Assembly: GCF_019797765.1 (NCBI RefSeq)
Contig: NZ_CP081862.1
Span: 3,658,001-3,722,000, forward strand
DNA: 64,000 nt
DNA from: Cellulomonas sp. C5510
GTDB taxonomy: Bacteria; Actinomycetota; Actinomycetes; Actinomycetales; Cellulomonadaceae
Direction: 5' to 3'
Under the pieces are notes generated by a model. That model had not been told where the DNA came from and ran no database searches. It was given only the letters and a program-made list of their open reading frames with translations. The position numbers and the translations under genes are program-made. Of the stretch, positions 33,200-42,134 are shown one piece after another; positions within the stretch are counted from its first letter, which is position 1, and the number at the start of each line of letters is the position of its first letter.

Positions 33200-34602
33200 T
33201 GGCCCGCCCCCGCTTCCGCCGCCGCGCCGCGACGCCCCCGGCCACCCCGGGGGACGGCTCCGCGGCGGGTCCCGCCGCGGGCGCCGGCGGCGCGGCCACC
33301 GACCTGCTGCTGCTCGACGCCGACGCCCGCCCGGACGGCGACGAGGCCACCGGCGTCCCGGCAGGCCGCACCCGCCCGCCGCGCTCCGACCGGTTCGGGA
33401 TCCGCGACCTGGTGACCGAGGCGGCCGCGGGCATCGACGCCCGGCCGGGCCGCCTGTTCCTCACGATCCTCGGCACGGTGCTCGGCATCGCGTCGGTGGT
33501 CGTGACGATCGGCCTCGCGCAGACCGCCGCCGGGCAGATCGCCAAGCAGTTCGACGCCGTCGCCGCGACGCAGGCCATGGCCACCGCGAGCACCACCCGC
33601 ACCGCCGACGGGTCGCAGCGGGCCACCGCCGCCCTGCCCTGGGACGGCGACGCGCGTGCCGAGCGCCTCAACGGCGTGACGGCGGCGGGTCTCGTCGCGT
33701 CCGTCGACACCGGGGACGCCACCGTGACCGCGGTCCCGGTCAACGACCCCAGCCAGCCCGAGCCGGTGTCGCCGCCGGTGCTCGCCGCCTCGGGCGGGCT
33801 GCTGGACGCGATCCGCGGCGAGGTCGTGACCGGCCGGTTCTTCGACGCGGGCCACGACGCCCGTGCCGACCGCGTGGTCGTGCTCGGGTCGCGCGCCGCC
33901 CAGCGGCTCGGCGTCTCCCGGGTGGACCGCCAGCCGTCGGTGTTCATCGGGGACCGCTCGTACACGGTGATCGGCATCGTCGACGGCGTGAAGCGCCGCA
34001 GCGACCTGCTCGAGGCCGTGGTGCTGCCGCTCGGCACCGCCCGCGCGGACTTCGGGCTCCGGGCGCCGGAGGAGCTGCACCTGCGCATCGCCGTCGGCGC
34101 CGGGCCGGTGGTCGGTGAGCAGGTGCCCGTCGCGCTCGACCCGAACGCACCCGAGACGGTCAGCATGCAGGTGCCGTCCAGCGGCTCCCGGGTGCGCGAG
34201 TCGGTGCAGGCCGACGTCAACACCATCTTCCTGGCGCTCGGCGGCGTCGCGCTGCTCATCGGCGGCCTCGGGATCGCCAACGTGACGCTGCTGTCCGTCA
34301 TGGAGCGCGTCGGGGAGATCGGCCTGCGCCGGGCGCTCGGCGCGCGGCGGCGGGACATCGGCCTGCAGTTCATGCTCGAGTCGGTCGCCGTCGGCCTGCT
34401 GGGCGGGCTCATCGGGGCGGCGCTCGGCGTGGCCGTCGTCGTCGTGGTGTCCGCCGCGCAGTCGTGGACGCCGATCCTCGACACCGCGGTGGTGCTCGCG
34501 TCCGCTGCGGGCGGCGGTGTCATCGGGCTCGTCGCGGGCATCTACCCCGCGCTGAAGGCCGCGTCCGTCGAACCCGTGACGGCGCTGCGCGGCGGGGTCT
34601 GA
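33199..34602 (+). CDS. MacB/FtsX-type ABC transporter permease
   Basis: 467 residues. A disordered cytoplasmic N-terminus of about 70 residues is followed by the first membrane helix (RLFLTILGTVLGIASVVVTIG), a large extracytoplasmic MacB-PCD-like domain (about 115-340), and three C-terminal helices (LALGGVALLIGGLGIANVTL; VGLLGGLIGAALGVAVV; VVLASAAGGGVIGLVAG), ending VEPVTALRGG. The VGEIGLRRALGARRRDI stretch is the coupling region typical of this family. It completes the operon lipoprotein-adaptor-ATPase-permease, likely for export of a peptide, antibiotic or lipid-like compound. Confidence 0.9.
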   Translation: MARPRFRRRAATPPATPGDGSAAGPAAGAGGAATDLLLLDADARPDGDEATGVPAGRTRPPRSDRFGIRDLVTEAAAGIDARPGRLFLTILGTVLGIASVVVTIGLAQTAAGQIAKQFDAVAATQAMATASTTRTADGSQRATAALPWDGDARAERLNGVTAAGLVASVDTGDATVTAVPVNDPSQPEPVSPPVLAASGGLLDAIRGEVVTGRFFDAGHDARADRVVVLGSRAAQRLGVSRVDRQPSVFIGDRSYTVIGIVDGVKRRSDLLEAVVLPLGTARADFGLRAPEELHLRIAVGAGPVVGEQVPVALDPNAPETVSMQVPSSGSRVRESVQADVNTIFLALGGVALLIGGLGIANVTLLSVMERVGEIGLRRALGARRRDIGLQFMLESVAVGLLGGLIGAALGVAVVVVVSAAQSWTPILDTAVVLASAAGGGVIGLVAGIYPALKAASVEPVTALRGGV

Positions 34603-34691
34603 CCCACCCCGACCGCGCCGCCCACGGCGGCACCGCGACGCCCCGGACGGCACGCCCCCGCCGTCACGCCGGCGCCACCACGCCGGGGCCG

Positions 34692-35587
34692 TCACGCCGG
34701 TGCGGTGAGCTCCCCGCGCAGGATGCTGTCCCCGGAGTGCGCGGGGTCGCCGTCGTCCGGCTCGGCGGACACGTCCACCACCGGGTACCGCCCGAGGTCC
34801 AGGCCGGCGGGGATCGCGAACCGGCCCTCGTCGCCGTCGAGCAGCCCCAGGCTGACCAACCCGGTCACGTCACGGTCGAGCAGCCACACCTCGCGGAACC
34901 CGTCGGCCTCGCCGCCCTCGAGCCGCACGACCAGGGTGCGCCGCCCCTCGAGGTCCTCCTCGACGACGGCGTCGCCGCTCGCCGCCCAGCCGGGGAGGGC
35001 GTCGAGCACCGTCCGGGCGACGACCTGCTCCTGGTCGCCGCGCTGCAGGCCCGCGACGACGAGCCCGCCCGCGGTCCCACCGACGACCAGCCCGGCGGCG
35101 GCCACGGCCAGCAGGGCGCGGCGGGCGCGGCGCCGGGGCAGCGGGACGACGGCCGCGCCGGGCACCGCCTCGGCGTGCGGTCCGACGGCGGCTGCGGGTC
35201 CCGCGTCGACCCCGGGGGCAGGTGGGCGCCGGCAGCCACGTCGGCGCCGGAGCCCACGTCGACGCCGGGAGCCACGTCGACGCCGAGGGCCACGTCGGCG
35301 TCGAGGGCCACGTCGGCGCCGGGGGCCACCTCGGCGCGACGCCCGGCGCCGGCCACCGCGTCCAGGCCCGGGTCGAGCCCCAGCTCCTCCCGCACCCGCT
35401 CCCACACGCCGGCCGGTGCGGGCACGGGGGCGTCGTCGCGGGCGGAGCGCCCGACGGCGGCGGCCGCGGACAGCGCGGCGAGCTCGCGCGCGCAGTCCGG
35501 GCACCCGCCGAGGTGCGCGCGGTCGGCGGCGTCCAGCGGCTCGCCGAGGGCGGCGAGCGCCAGCAGGTCGGGGTCAGTGTGCCGCAC
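34692..35587 (-). pseudogene. anti-sigma factor (RskA-like), frameshifted
   Basis: Starts at ATG 35587, overlapping the sigma gene stop by 14 bp. The N-terminal domain has the zinc-binding anti-sigma motif HLGGCPDC (His-x3-Cys-x2-Cys, near residues 25-32). After a repeat-rich linker the frame breaks: the membrane helix (RRALLAVAAAGLVVGGTAG) and the RskA-type outer domain (VVRLEGGEADGFREVWLLDR) lie in the next frame, which ends at 34692. The shift is at the CCCCGGGGG stretch 35210-35218. If repaired, the protein would be about 297 residues and would hold the neighbouring ECF sigma factor at the membrane. Either a real mutation, which would free the sigma factor, or a sequencing error. Confidence 0.8.
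35235..35342. repeat. 18-bp tandem repeat in the anti-sigma gene
   Basis: Six imperfect 18-bp units (starts 35235, 35253, 35271, 35289, 35307, 35325) of the form GCCACGTCGGCGCCGGAG. On the coding strand they give the hexapeptide series ADVALD, ADVALG, VDVAPG, VDVGSG, ADVAAG, in the linker between the zinc domain and the membrane helix. Unit number could vary without breaking the frame. Confidence 0.85.
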
Positions 35588-36212
35588 CGTCCACCTCCAA
35601 CCGGTCGCGCAGCCGCAGCAGGCTACGCCTGATGTGGCTCTTCACCGTGCCCAGCGGCAGGTCGAGCCGCCGGGCGATCTGGTCGTGCGTGAGGTCCTGG
35701 TAGAACGCCAGAGCGAGGATCGTGCGCTGGGGCTCGCCGAGACGGTGCAGCTCGTCCGCGACCACGATGCGGTCGGCGACGGCGGCGACGTCGGGGGCGG
35801 TGCCGCGGTCGGCGGTCGCGGCGACCGCCCGCAGGTCCCGGACGTCGCGGCTGCGCCGGCCCAGGGCGTCGGCGACGGCGTTGCGGGTGATCCCGGTGAG
35901 CCACGCGCGGAGCGGGCCGCGCCGCGGGTCGAAGCCCCCGCGCCCCCGCCACGCGGAGACGAAGACGTGCTGCGTGACGTCCTCGGCGTCCGCGGTGGAC
36001 GCCAGCGCGCGGAGCGCGAGCGTGTGGACGAGCGCCGACCAGCGCCGGTACGCCTCCGCCAGGGCGCGCTCGTCGCCGGCGACGAAGGCACGGCCGACGT
36101 CGTCGTCGTCCCAGTCGGACGGCGGGTGCACCGGCGACGCCGGGGAGCTGGTCAGGGCGGGCCTCCTCGCCTTCCGCTGGACGGCGTCGTCGGGGGTGGT
36201 CACGGACATCAT
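35574..36212 (-). CDS. ECF RNA polymerase sigma factor (SigK-like)
   Basis: 212 residues from ATG 36212 (or 36209). Region 2: [20 protein letters not shown], then [15 protein letters not shown]. Region 4: [19 protein letters not shown] and [19 protein letters not shown]. The sequence type resembles the ECF19/SigK group that pairs with RskA-like anti-sigma factors, in agreement with the overlapping anti-sigma gene downstream. The start overlaps the sortase stop (ATGATG/TGA), so sortase, sigma and anti-sigma are translated together, and the regulon may include this surface-protein operon. Confidence 0.9.
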   Translation of the reverse strand: MMSVTTPDDAVQRKARRPALTSSPASPVHPPSDWDDDDVGRAFVAGDERALAEAYRRWSALVHTLALRALASTADAEDVTQHVFVSAWRGRGGFDPRRGPLRAWLTGITRNAVADALGRRSRDVRDLRAVAATADRGTAPDVAAVADRIVVADELHRLGEPQRTILALAFYQDLTHDQIARRLDLPLGTVKSHIRRSLLRLRDRLEVDGAAH

Positions 36213-36976
36213 GCGCCGACGGGGGTGGCGACGACCAGCACGTTGTCGGTGTAGGACCGCGCGTCGCGGTCGAACGACCCGCCGCACGTCACGAGGGCCA
36301 GCCGGGCGGGGCCCTCGCGGGTGAAGACGTCCGGCCAGCGGGCCTCCGTCTTCGGGAACCGGGTCACCGCGTCCACGGCGTACGCCCGGGTGCTGCCGTC
36401 CGCGAGCGTGACCTCGACGCGGTCACCCGGCCGCACCTCGACGAGCCGCACGAACGGCCCGGTCCCGCCGGACGCCACCGAGTCCACGTGCGCAGCGACC
36501 ACGGTCGTGCCCGCGTCGTCCCCGGGGTCCGCGCCGAACCGGTACCAGCCGCCCCGCTCCGCGAGCGGCGGGATCTCCATCCGCCCGTCGGCGGCCACCC
36601 CGACCGGGTCCACCGGGACGTCGATCTGCTGCGCCGGGACGACGACCCGCACCGGTGCGGTCGGGGACGCGGCCGCCACGGGCGGGGGCGTGGCCGCCAC
36701 CAGCGGGACGGCACCGGCGGCGGAGGTCCCGGGCCGGTCGCCGGCCCGTCCGTCCGCCGCCGGCGGGGTCGGTGTCGCCTCCGGCGCGGGCGACGTCACG
36801 GCCGGGTCCGGGCGCGTGGCGGGCGGGGCCGCGCCCCACGCCGCCGCGACCGCCAGACCGGCCGTGAGCAGCGCCAGGACGGCCGCCACGAGCCCGGCCA
36901 CGCCGCGGGGGCTGCGGCGTGGCCGGGGGCCACCGGGCGGGGCGACGGGGCGCCCGACCGCGGGCTGCTGGGACAC
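36209..36976 (-). CDS. class F-like sortase
   Basis: Start GTG 36976 after GGAG; 255 residues. N-terminal membrane anchor ([20 protein letters not shown]), a Pro/Ala linker, and a sortase barrel from about residue 110 ([16 protein letters not shown]). Catalytic residues are visible: His in VVAAHVDS, Cys in [11 protein letters not shown], and Arg in FDRDARSY. The TCGG-FD context is that of the actinobacterial class F group rather than class E (TLTTC). Likely transpeptidase acting on the cell surface; substrate unknown. The DUF4397 gene upstream, in the same orientation, is a common partner. Confidence 0.85.
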   Translation of the reverse strand: MSQQPAVGRPVAPPGGPRPRRSPRGVAGLVAAVLALLTAGLAVAAAWGAAPPATRPDPAVTSPAPEATPTPPAADGRAGDRPGTSAAGAVPLVAATPPPVAAASPTAPVRVVVPAQQIDVPVDPVGVAADGRMEIPPLAERGGWYRFGADPGDDAGTTVVAAHVDSVASGGTGPFVRLVEVRPGDRVEVTLADGSTRAYAVDAVTRFPKTEARWPDVFTREGPARLALVTCGGSFDRDARSYTDNVLVVATPVGA

Positions 36977-37083
36977 GGGAGTGCTCCGGGGGATCGGGCG
37001 TGCGCCCCGGTCGGCGGGACGCACGGCGGCGGGGCGGACGGGCCGGGGCGCGGCGCGGGGACGGTCGCCGCGCCCCGACCCCC

Positions 37084-37917
37084 TCAGCGGCGGCGCTGCT
37101 CCGCCGGCCGGCGGGTGGTCAGCAGCACGGCGCCGAGCGCGGCGAGGAGAGCCGCACCGCCGAGCCACAGGCCGGTCGACGGCCCGTCGGCGGCGAGGCC
37201 CAGCTCGCCGGACGGCACGCCGCCGGGGGCGGAGTGCAGGCCGTCGATGGTCTGGACGGCGAGCTGCAGGTTGCCGGCCTCGAGCGAGCCCCACGCGTAC
37301 ACGATCGTGCTGACGCCCTCGGCGACGTCGAGGTCCGTCGGGCCGATCACCGGGTCGGTGGTGCCGGTGGCGGCGACGGCGGCCGAGACGGTGCCGGCGG
37401 GCACGGTGATGGTCTGCTCGTCGGGGTTGCTGAGGCCGGTGATGACCGGGCTGCCGCCGGCCAGCACGTCCACGGCGGGTGCCGCGGCGGTGTGCCGCAC
37501 GGTCAGCCGGCCCTCGCCTGCCGCGACGGGCGAGATGTCGTTGGTGAACAGCGTCGCGGTCGGGTCGCCGGCCTCGTCGAGGTGCGCCACGGCGGTGTAG
37601 CTGGCACCGGCGTCGAGGGTGAGGTCGACCGGTCCGATGGCGGGCGAGCTGTCGTCGGCCGCGTCGGACGCGGTGATGGCGACGGTGTGCGCGCCGGCCG
37701 GCAGGTCGAGCGGCCCGGCGAGCGTCCCGGGTGTGAAGTCGTCGAGCGTGCGCTCACCGTCGACCCAGACGTCGACGGTGAGGTCGGGGACCCCGTGCAG
37801 GACCGCCAGCGAGGCGGTGCTCGTGGTGGCCGCCGAGGCGGGGAGGGCGGCCGCGGCGACGGCCACGGCGGTGACGGCGATGCCGGCTGCTCCGGCGGCG
37901 AACGGACGGTGACGCAT
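37084..37917 (-). CDS. secreted DUF4397-domain protein with C-terminal anchor
   Basis: 277 residues. Signal peptide ending ALPASA, then a DUF4397 double beta-sandwich (SLAVLHGVPDLTVDVWVDGE; RLTVRHTAAAPAVDVLAGG; STIVYAWGSLEAGNLQLAVQ), and a C-terminal hydrophobic helix with RRPAEQRRR. No LPXTG or LAXTG is seen; GPSTG just before the helix might be an atypical sorting site. DUF4397 proteins are extracellular and often encoded beside class F sortases, as here (about 107 bp). Probably the first gene of the sortase-sigma-anti-sigma unit. Confidence 0.85.
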   Translation of the reverse strand: MRHRPFAAGAAGIAVTAVAVAAAALPASAATTSTASLAVLHGVPDLTVDVWVDGERTLDDFTPGTLAGPLDLPAGAHTVAITASDAADDSSPAIGPVDLTLDAGASYTAVAHLDEAGDPTATLFTNDISPVAAGEGRLTVRHTAAAPAVDVLAGGSPVITGLSNPDEQTITVPAGTVSAAVAATGTTDPVIGPTDLDVAEGVSTIVYAWGSLEAGNLQLAVQTIDGLHSAPGGVPSGELGLAADGPSTGLWLGGAALLAALGAVLLTTRRPAEQRRR

Positions 37918-38037
37918 GGTGGTGCTCCTCGGTCCGTGCCCCCGTCGTCGGGGGCTGCGTGTGCTGACACCTCCTCTACGCCGCGGACCGGCCCGCTGGA
38001 TGCACCCGCGTGCCACGACCTCCCGGGGCGGGCGTCG

Positions 38038-39399
38038 TCAGCGTCGACCGGCCGCCCGGTACGTCCACCCGGCAGCCCGCCACCGTGCCGGGTCCAGGAC
38101 GTGGCACGCGTCCAGCACCCAGGGGCGGGCGACGAGGGCCGTCAGCGGACGCGGGTCGAGCGCGGCGTACTCCGGCCACGGCGTCGCGAGGACGACCGCG
38201 TCGGCGCCGGCCACGCACGCCGCGACCGTGGCGGCCGGGTCGAGGGCCGGCGCGACCGCGCGCACCGCGTCGAGCGCCCGCGGGTCCGTCACGGTCACGT
38301 GGGCGCCCTGGAGCTGCAGCTGGGCCGCGACGGACAGCGCCGGGGAGTCGTGCACGTCGTCGCTGCCGGCCCACGAGGCCGCACCGAGCACGGCGACCCG
38401 CCGCCCGGCGACGGCACCGCCGCACGCGTCCCGCACGAGGTCGACCAGGGCCACCCGGTGCCGGACCGTGACGGCGTCGACCTCCCGCAGCAGCGCCGTC
38501 TCCCGCCCCACGCCGAGGCCCTCGGCGGCCGCCACGAGCGCCCGGACGTCCTCGGTCGGTCTCCCGCCGCCGGAGGCCCGCCCGGGGTCGAGCCACCGCC
38601 GCCCGATGCGTGTGTCGTGGCCGAGGGCGTCCGCGAGCGCCGCGACGTCGGCGCCCGACGCCTCGCACAGCACGGTCACGGCCGCGACGAACGAGGCCTT
38701 CACCGCGAGGAACGCACCGGTCGCGAGCGCGGCCAGCTCCGCGGTGGCGTAGTCCGTCACGACCGCGGGGAGCTCGTGCGCCGGCGCGTGCGGCTCGAGC
38801 CCGGCGAGCAGCGCGCGCGCCTTCTCCCCCTCGGGCGTGACGACGCCGTCGGCATCCGTCGGCAGCCCGTAGACCACCCTCCCGGGGTCCAGCGCGTGCG
38901 GGACCGCGGGCCCGGTGCGCAGCAGGTCGGGCTGCACCACGAACGTCGCTCCGGCCCGCTCCACCCGGGCGGCGAGTGCCCGGGAGGTCCCCACGGGCAC
39001 GGTCGACCGCCCGACGACCACGTCGCCGGGCTGCAGGTGCGGGACGAGTCCCGCGAGCGCCGCCTCGACGCCGCCCCGGCGGGCACCGGCCCCGGCGTGG
39101 CGGGTGGACGTGCCCACGCAGACCAGGTGCACGCGGGCGCCCGCGGCCGCGGCGACGTCGGAGGTGAACCGCAGCCTGCCGCCCGACAGCCCGGCGGCGA
39201 GCGGGGCGGCCAGGCCCGGCTCGTGGAACGGCACGTCCCCGGCCGCGAGCGCGGCCACGCGGCTCTCGTCGACGTCGACGCCGACCACGTCGTGGCCGGC
39301 GGCGGCGAGCAGCGCCGCCTGCGTCGCGCCCACCCGCCCGCAGCCGATGACCGCGACGCGCAGGGCCCCCTCCGGGGAGCGTCCGGGCGGGGCGGCCAT
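38038..39399 (-). CDS. UDP-glucose dehydrogenase homologue lacking the catalytic cysteine
   Basis: 453 residues; start ATG 39399 overlaps the sugar-transferase stop (ATGA). The Rossmann opening VAVIGCGRVGATQAAL, HEPGL and STVPVGTS, and the middle QPDLLRTGPAV follow the UDP-glucose/GDP-mannose 6-dehydrogenase pattern, and all three domains are present. But the active-site loop GGxCxPKD reads GGGRPTED: Arg replaces the nucleophilic Cys. The Asn four residues after the catalytic Lys (FLAVKASFV) is Val. Such a protein should not oxidise a sugar to a uronic acid by the known thiohemiacetal route. It may be a structural or regulatory relative within the polysaccharide operon. Confidence 0.8.
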   Translation of the reverse strand: MAAPPGRSPEGALRVAVIGCGRVGATQAALLAAAGHDVVGVDVDESRVAALAAGDVPFHEPGLAAPLAAGLSGGRLRFTSDVAAAAGARVHLVCVGTSTRHAGAGARRGGVEAALAGLVPHLQPGDVVVGRSTVPVGTSRALAARVERAGATFVVQPDLLRTGPAVPHALDPGRVVYGLPTDADGVVTPEGEKARALLAGLEPHAPAHELPAVVTDYATAELAALATGAFLAVKASFVAAVTVLCEASGADVAALADALGHDTRIGRRWLDPGRASGGGRPTEDVRALVAAAEGLGVGRETALLREVDAVTVRHRVALVDLVRDACGGAVAGRRVAVLGAASWAGSDDVHDSPALSVAAQLQLQGAHVTVTDPRALDAVRAVAPALDPAATVAACVAGADAVVLATPWPEYAALDPRPLTALVARPWVLDACHVLDPARWRAAGWTYRAAGRR

Positions 39400-40928
39400 C
39401 AGTACGCGCCCCGGCCGGCGACCATCGCGTGGGCGGTGCGCGCGAGGATGCCGAGGTCGCTCAGCAGCGTCCAGTTCTCGACGTAGGCGACGTCCATCCG
39501 GACGCCCTCGCCGGGGTCCAGGTCCGAGCGGCCCGACACCTGCCACAAGCCCGTGCACCCGGGGCGGACCAGCAGCCGCCGGCGGGCACGGTCGTCGTAC
39601 AGGGCGACTTCCGCCTCGATCTGCGGTCGCGGCCCCACGAGGCTCATGTCCCCGCGCAGGACGTTGACGAGCTGCGGGAGCTCGTCCAGCGAGTAGCGAC
39701 GCAGGAACCGCCCCACCCGCGTGACCCGGGGGTCGTTCTTGGGCTTGTAGAACAGCCCCAGGTCGGTGACGCCCTCGGCGGCGAGCACCTCCCCGAGCCT
39801 GTCGTGCGCGCCGACGACCATGGAGCGGAACTTCAGCATCTCGAACGGCTGCCCGTCGCGGCCGATCCGTCGCTGGGCGTACAGGACGGGCCCCGGGCTG
39901 GAGAGCTTGACGGCGACGGCGACGGCGACCAGCACCGGCAGCAGCACCACGAGCGCGGCGAGGGCGCCGGTGACGTCGAGCAGCCGCTTGGCCACGTAGC
40001 GGTGACCGCGGAAGGCCGGCAGGTCCACCCGCGCCAGCGGCACCACCCCGCCGGACGGCCGGCGCAGCCGGTGCACGCCCACGTCGACCAGCGGGAGCGC
40101 GAGCGCCATCCCGGCGTGCGTGCGCTCCACCTGCCGCCCCACGACCTCCACGGTGTCCGGGGGCGTCCCGGGCGCGAGCACGACGAGCTCGGCCGCGACG
40201 AGCGCCACGGCGTCCTCGACGCCCGACTCGCGGCCCAGCACCGGCACGCCGTCGACGTCGCCCGGCGTCTCGCCCTCCGCGCCGGTGAGGCAGACACCCA
40301 CGGCCGCCGCCCCGCTGCCCGGGTGGGCGAGGCCGGCGAGCACCGCGGGGATCCGGGCCGGCAGCCCGACCACGAGGACGCGGTGCGCCCGCGTGCCCGC
40401 CCGGCGTCGCCGCGCCCACCCGCGGCGGGCGAGCCGCAGGGCGGCGAGCAGGCCCGTGCCGGCCGGCAGGCTCACGACGAGCACCGTGCGGGCCGGACCG
40501 GGCGCGACGAGGACCCCCGAGAGCGCGACCGCCCAGGCGACGACGGCGGACGACTCCGCGACCGGCACCAGGGACCACCGGGGGACCCCGCGCCGTGCCG
40601 CGGCCGCGTCGCGCGCGAGGAGGAGTCCGGCCCAGCCCGCGGCGAGGGCGATCGCGGCGGAGGCGGCCGGGCGCGGTCCCGGCCAGAACGCCGCGACGGC
40701 GGCGGCCGCGGTCACGGCCGCGAGCTCCGCGGCGCGGCCCGCCGGGTATCCCCGGCGCGGACGGCGCCGGGCGGCTCCTGCTGCCCCGGCGGGGCCTGCC
40801 CCGGCGGGGCCTGCCCCGCGGCTGGTTCCCGGCTCGGGCGGGGCGGGCGCCGGGCGCGGGCCGCCCAGGCGCCCCGGCGCCTGGTCGTCGGCCGGGGGTC
40901 GCGGCCGCGGCACCGTCCCGGAGGTCAC
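39399..40928 (-). CDS. polyprenyl-phosphate sugar phosphotransferase (initiating transferase)
   Basis: 509 residues from GTG 40928, overlapping the upstream gene stop (GTGA). N-terminal Pro/Gly/Ala-rich tail, several membrane helices (about 85-190), a CoA-binding-like region (RVLVVGLPARIPAVLAGL), a last helix (GALAALVVLLPVLVAVAVAV), then the bacterial sugar transferase domain: PVLYAQRRIGRDGQPFEMLKF, SLDELPQLVNVLRGDMSLVGPRP and PGCTGLWQVSGRSDLD. This WbaP/CpsE-type enzyme transfers a sugar-1-phosphate to undecaprenyl phosphate at the inner membrane, the first step of exopolysaccharide assembly. No glycosyltransferases, flippase or polymerase lie nearby. Confidence 0.92.
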   Translation of the reverse strand: MTSGTVPRPRPPADDQAPGRLGGPRPAPAPPEPGTSRGAGPAGAGPAGAAGAARRRPRRGYPAGRAAELAAVTAAAAVAAFWPGPRPAASAAIALAAGWAGLLLARDAAAARRGVPRWSLVPVAESSAVVAWAVALSGVLVAPGPARTVLVVSLPAGTGLLAALRLARRGWARRRRAGTRAHRVLVVGLPARIPAVLAGLAHPGSGAAAVGVCLTGAEGETPGDVDGVPVLGRESGVEDAVALVAAELVVLAPGTPPDTVEVVGRQVERTHAGMALALPLVDVGVHRLRRPSGGVVPLARVDLPAFRGHRYVAKRLLDVTGALAALVVLLPVLVAVAVAVKLSSPGPVLYAQRRIGRDGQPFEMLKFRSMVVGAHDRLGEVLAAEGVTDLGLFYKPKNDPRVTRVGRFLRRYSLDELPQLVNVLRGDMSLVGPRPQIEAEVALYDDRARRRLLVRPGCTGLWQVSGRSDLDPGEGVRMDVAYVENWTLLSDLGILARTAHAMVAGRGAY

Positions 40929-41485
40929 GACCGAGCCCGACGGCGACGCCGGAGGAGCAGGAGCACCGCTCCCCCGGTGAGGAGCACCGCCACGACCGCG
41001 ACGGCCGGGCCGGCCACCGACGGCTCGCCGGTCGCGGCCGGGCCGGCGCTGGTCTCCTGCTGGGCGGCGACGACCTCGACGACCTGGTCGAACAGGACCT
41101 CGCCGGTGGCGGTCGCCAGCACGACGCGGCACTGCGCGGGGCGGTCCACCTCCACCTGGAACGCGATGTGCCCGTCCCTGTCCGTGGTCCCGTGGGACGT
41201 GGTCGTCTCGCGGCCGTCGATGCGCACCACGGGGGTGCCGGGCTCCTCCCGCGTGGTCAGGGCCGCCGGTGAGACGGGCGCGCCGGCGGCCTCCACGGAG
41301 AGCACCACGACCAGCCCCGGATCGGCGTCCAGGGTGACCTCGAACCCCTCGCCGGCGAGCGGGCGCGCGGTGGAGACGGCGGCCCGGTACTCCTGGGCCG
41401 TGTAGGCGTCGGGGTCGGTGGCCGCGGGGACGGGGGCCGCGAGGGCGGCTGAGACCAGCAGAGCGACGGCGACGAGCGATGGCAT
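40925..41485 (-). CDS. small secreted membrane-anchored protein of the polysaccharide operon
   Basis: 186 residues from ATG 41485. Signal peptide (MPSLVAVALLVSAALAAPVPAA), a single beta-sandwich-like domain (about 30-140; FEVTLDADPGLVVVLSVEAA, GHIAFQVEVDRPAQCRVVLA), a short linker (AATGEPSVAG), a C-terminal membrane helix and RRRRRARS. Topology is outside-facing. No family recognised. First gene of the operon with the sugar transferase and the dehydrogenase homologue; it could guide or retain polymer at the surface. Confidence 0.7.
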   Translation of the reverse strand: MPSLVAVALLVSAALAAPVPAATDPDAYTAQEYRAAVSTARPLAGEGFEVTLDADPGLVVVLSVEAAGAPVSPAALTTREEPGTPVVRIDGRETTTSHGTTDRDGHIAFQVEVDRPAQCRVVLATATGEVLFDQVVEVVAAQQETSAGPAATGEPSVAGPAVAVVAVLLTGGAVLLLLRRRRRARS

Positions 41486-41594
41486 GGGCGCCCCTTGCGC
41501 GAGTTGGTCCCTCAACCCTAGAGAGATGATTCATCAACGCGCAAGTGATGTTCGCCGGTCGAGGAGAACCCCTCCGGCGTGTGAACCCCCTCGC

Positions 41595-41990
41595 TCAGGT
41601 GCCGCGGCCGGACACGACCTCCCCGGAGATCCGGTCCTGGTCGATCGCCGACGGCTCCGGCTCGGACCGCAGCTCCTCGACGATGCCCAGCACGAGCGCA
41701 CGCTGCACCACGCTCAGCCCCGACAGCGGGTCACCGGCACCAGGACCGGCCTCGCCCTCCTCGAGATAGCCCGTGTCGCGCAGCGCGGCCATCAGGACAT
41801 CCGCATACGGCGCACCGAGCACGCGGGCGAGCGAGCGCAGCGTGTCCGGGTCGGGCGGCGTCTTGAAGCCGCGGTGCTTCCACGAGTTCAACGTCTGCGG
41901 CTTCAGCCCGACCTGGCGCGCGAGCGCCGCCTCGGAGCGGTCAGCGCGAGTCAAGTAGTCGTCCACCAGTGCCCAGAGCTGCCGGCCCAT
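41595..41990 (-). CDS. HTH regulator (XRE-like)
   Basis: Start chosen at ATG 41990 (GGGGTGGAG upstream), 131 residues; ATG 42014 and further upstream starts are possible. The HTH is in LVDDYLTRADRSEAALARQVG and KPQTLNSWKHRGF; a helical C-terminal part (LSGLSVVQRALVLGIVEELR) probably dimerises. Short cytoplasmic DNA-binding protein, divergent from the GGDEF/EAL-like gene with about 145 bp between, so it may control that gene or the polysaccharide operon beside it. Confidence 0.7.
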   Translation of the reverse strand: MGRQLWALVDDYLTRADRSEAALARQVGLKPQTLNSWKHRGFKTPPDPDTLRSLARVLGAPYADVLMAALRDTGYLEEGEAGPGAGDPLSGLSVVQRALVLGIVEELRSEPEPSAIDQDRISGEVVSGRGT

Positions 41991-42134
41991 GCTCCACCCC
42001 ATCAACTTCGACATGACGATCTGTGTCATCGTCATGCACCGTGCGAGGGCGCGCAACCAGCGGACAGCGCCATCGGGCGGTCGACCATGCAGAGAGTCTT
42101 GACGATGCGACAACGGCGGTGTGATAGTGAGCGG

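Noticed and set aside
36919..39486. Long plus-strand frame of about 855 codons
   Set aside because: Antisense shadow of the DUF4397 and dehydrogenase genes; no recognisable motif.
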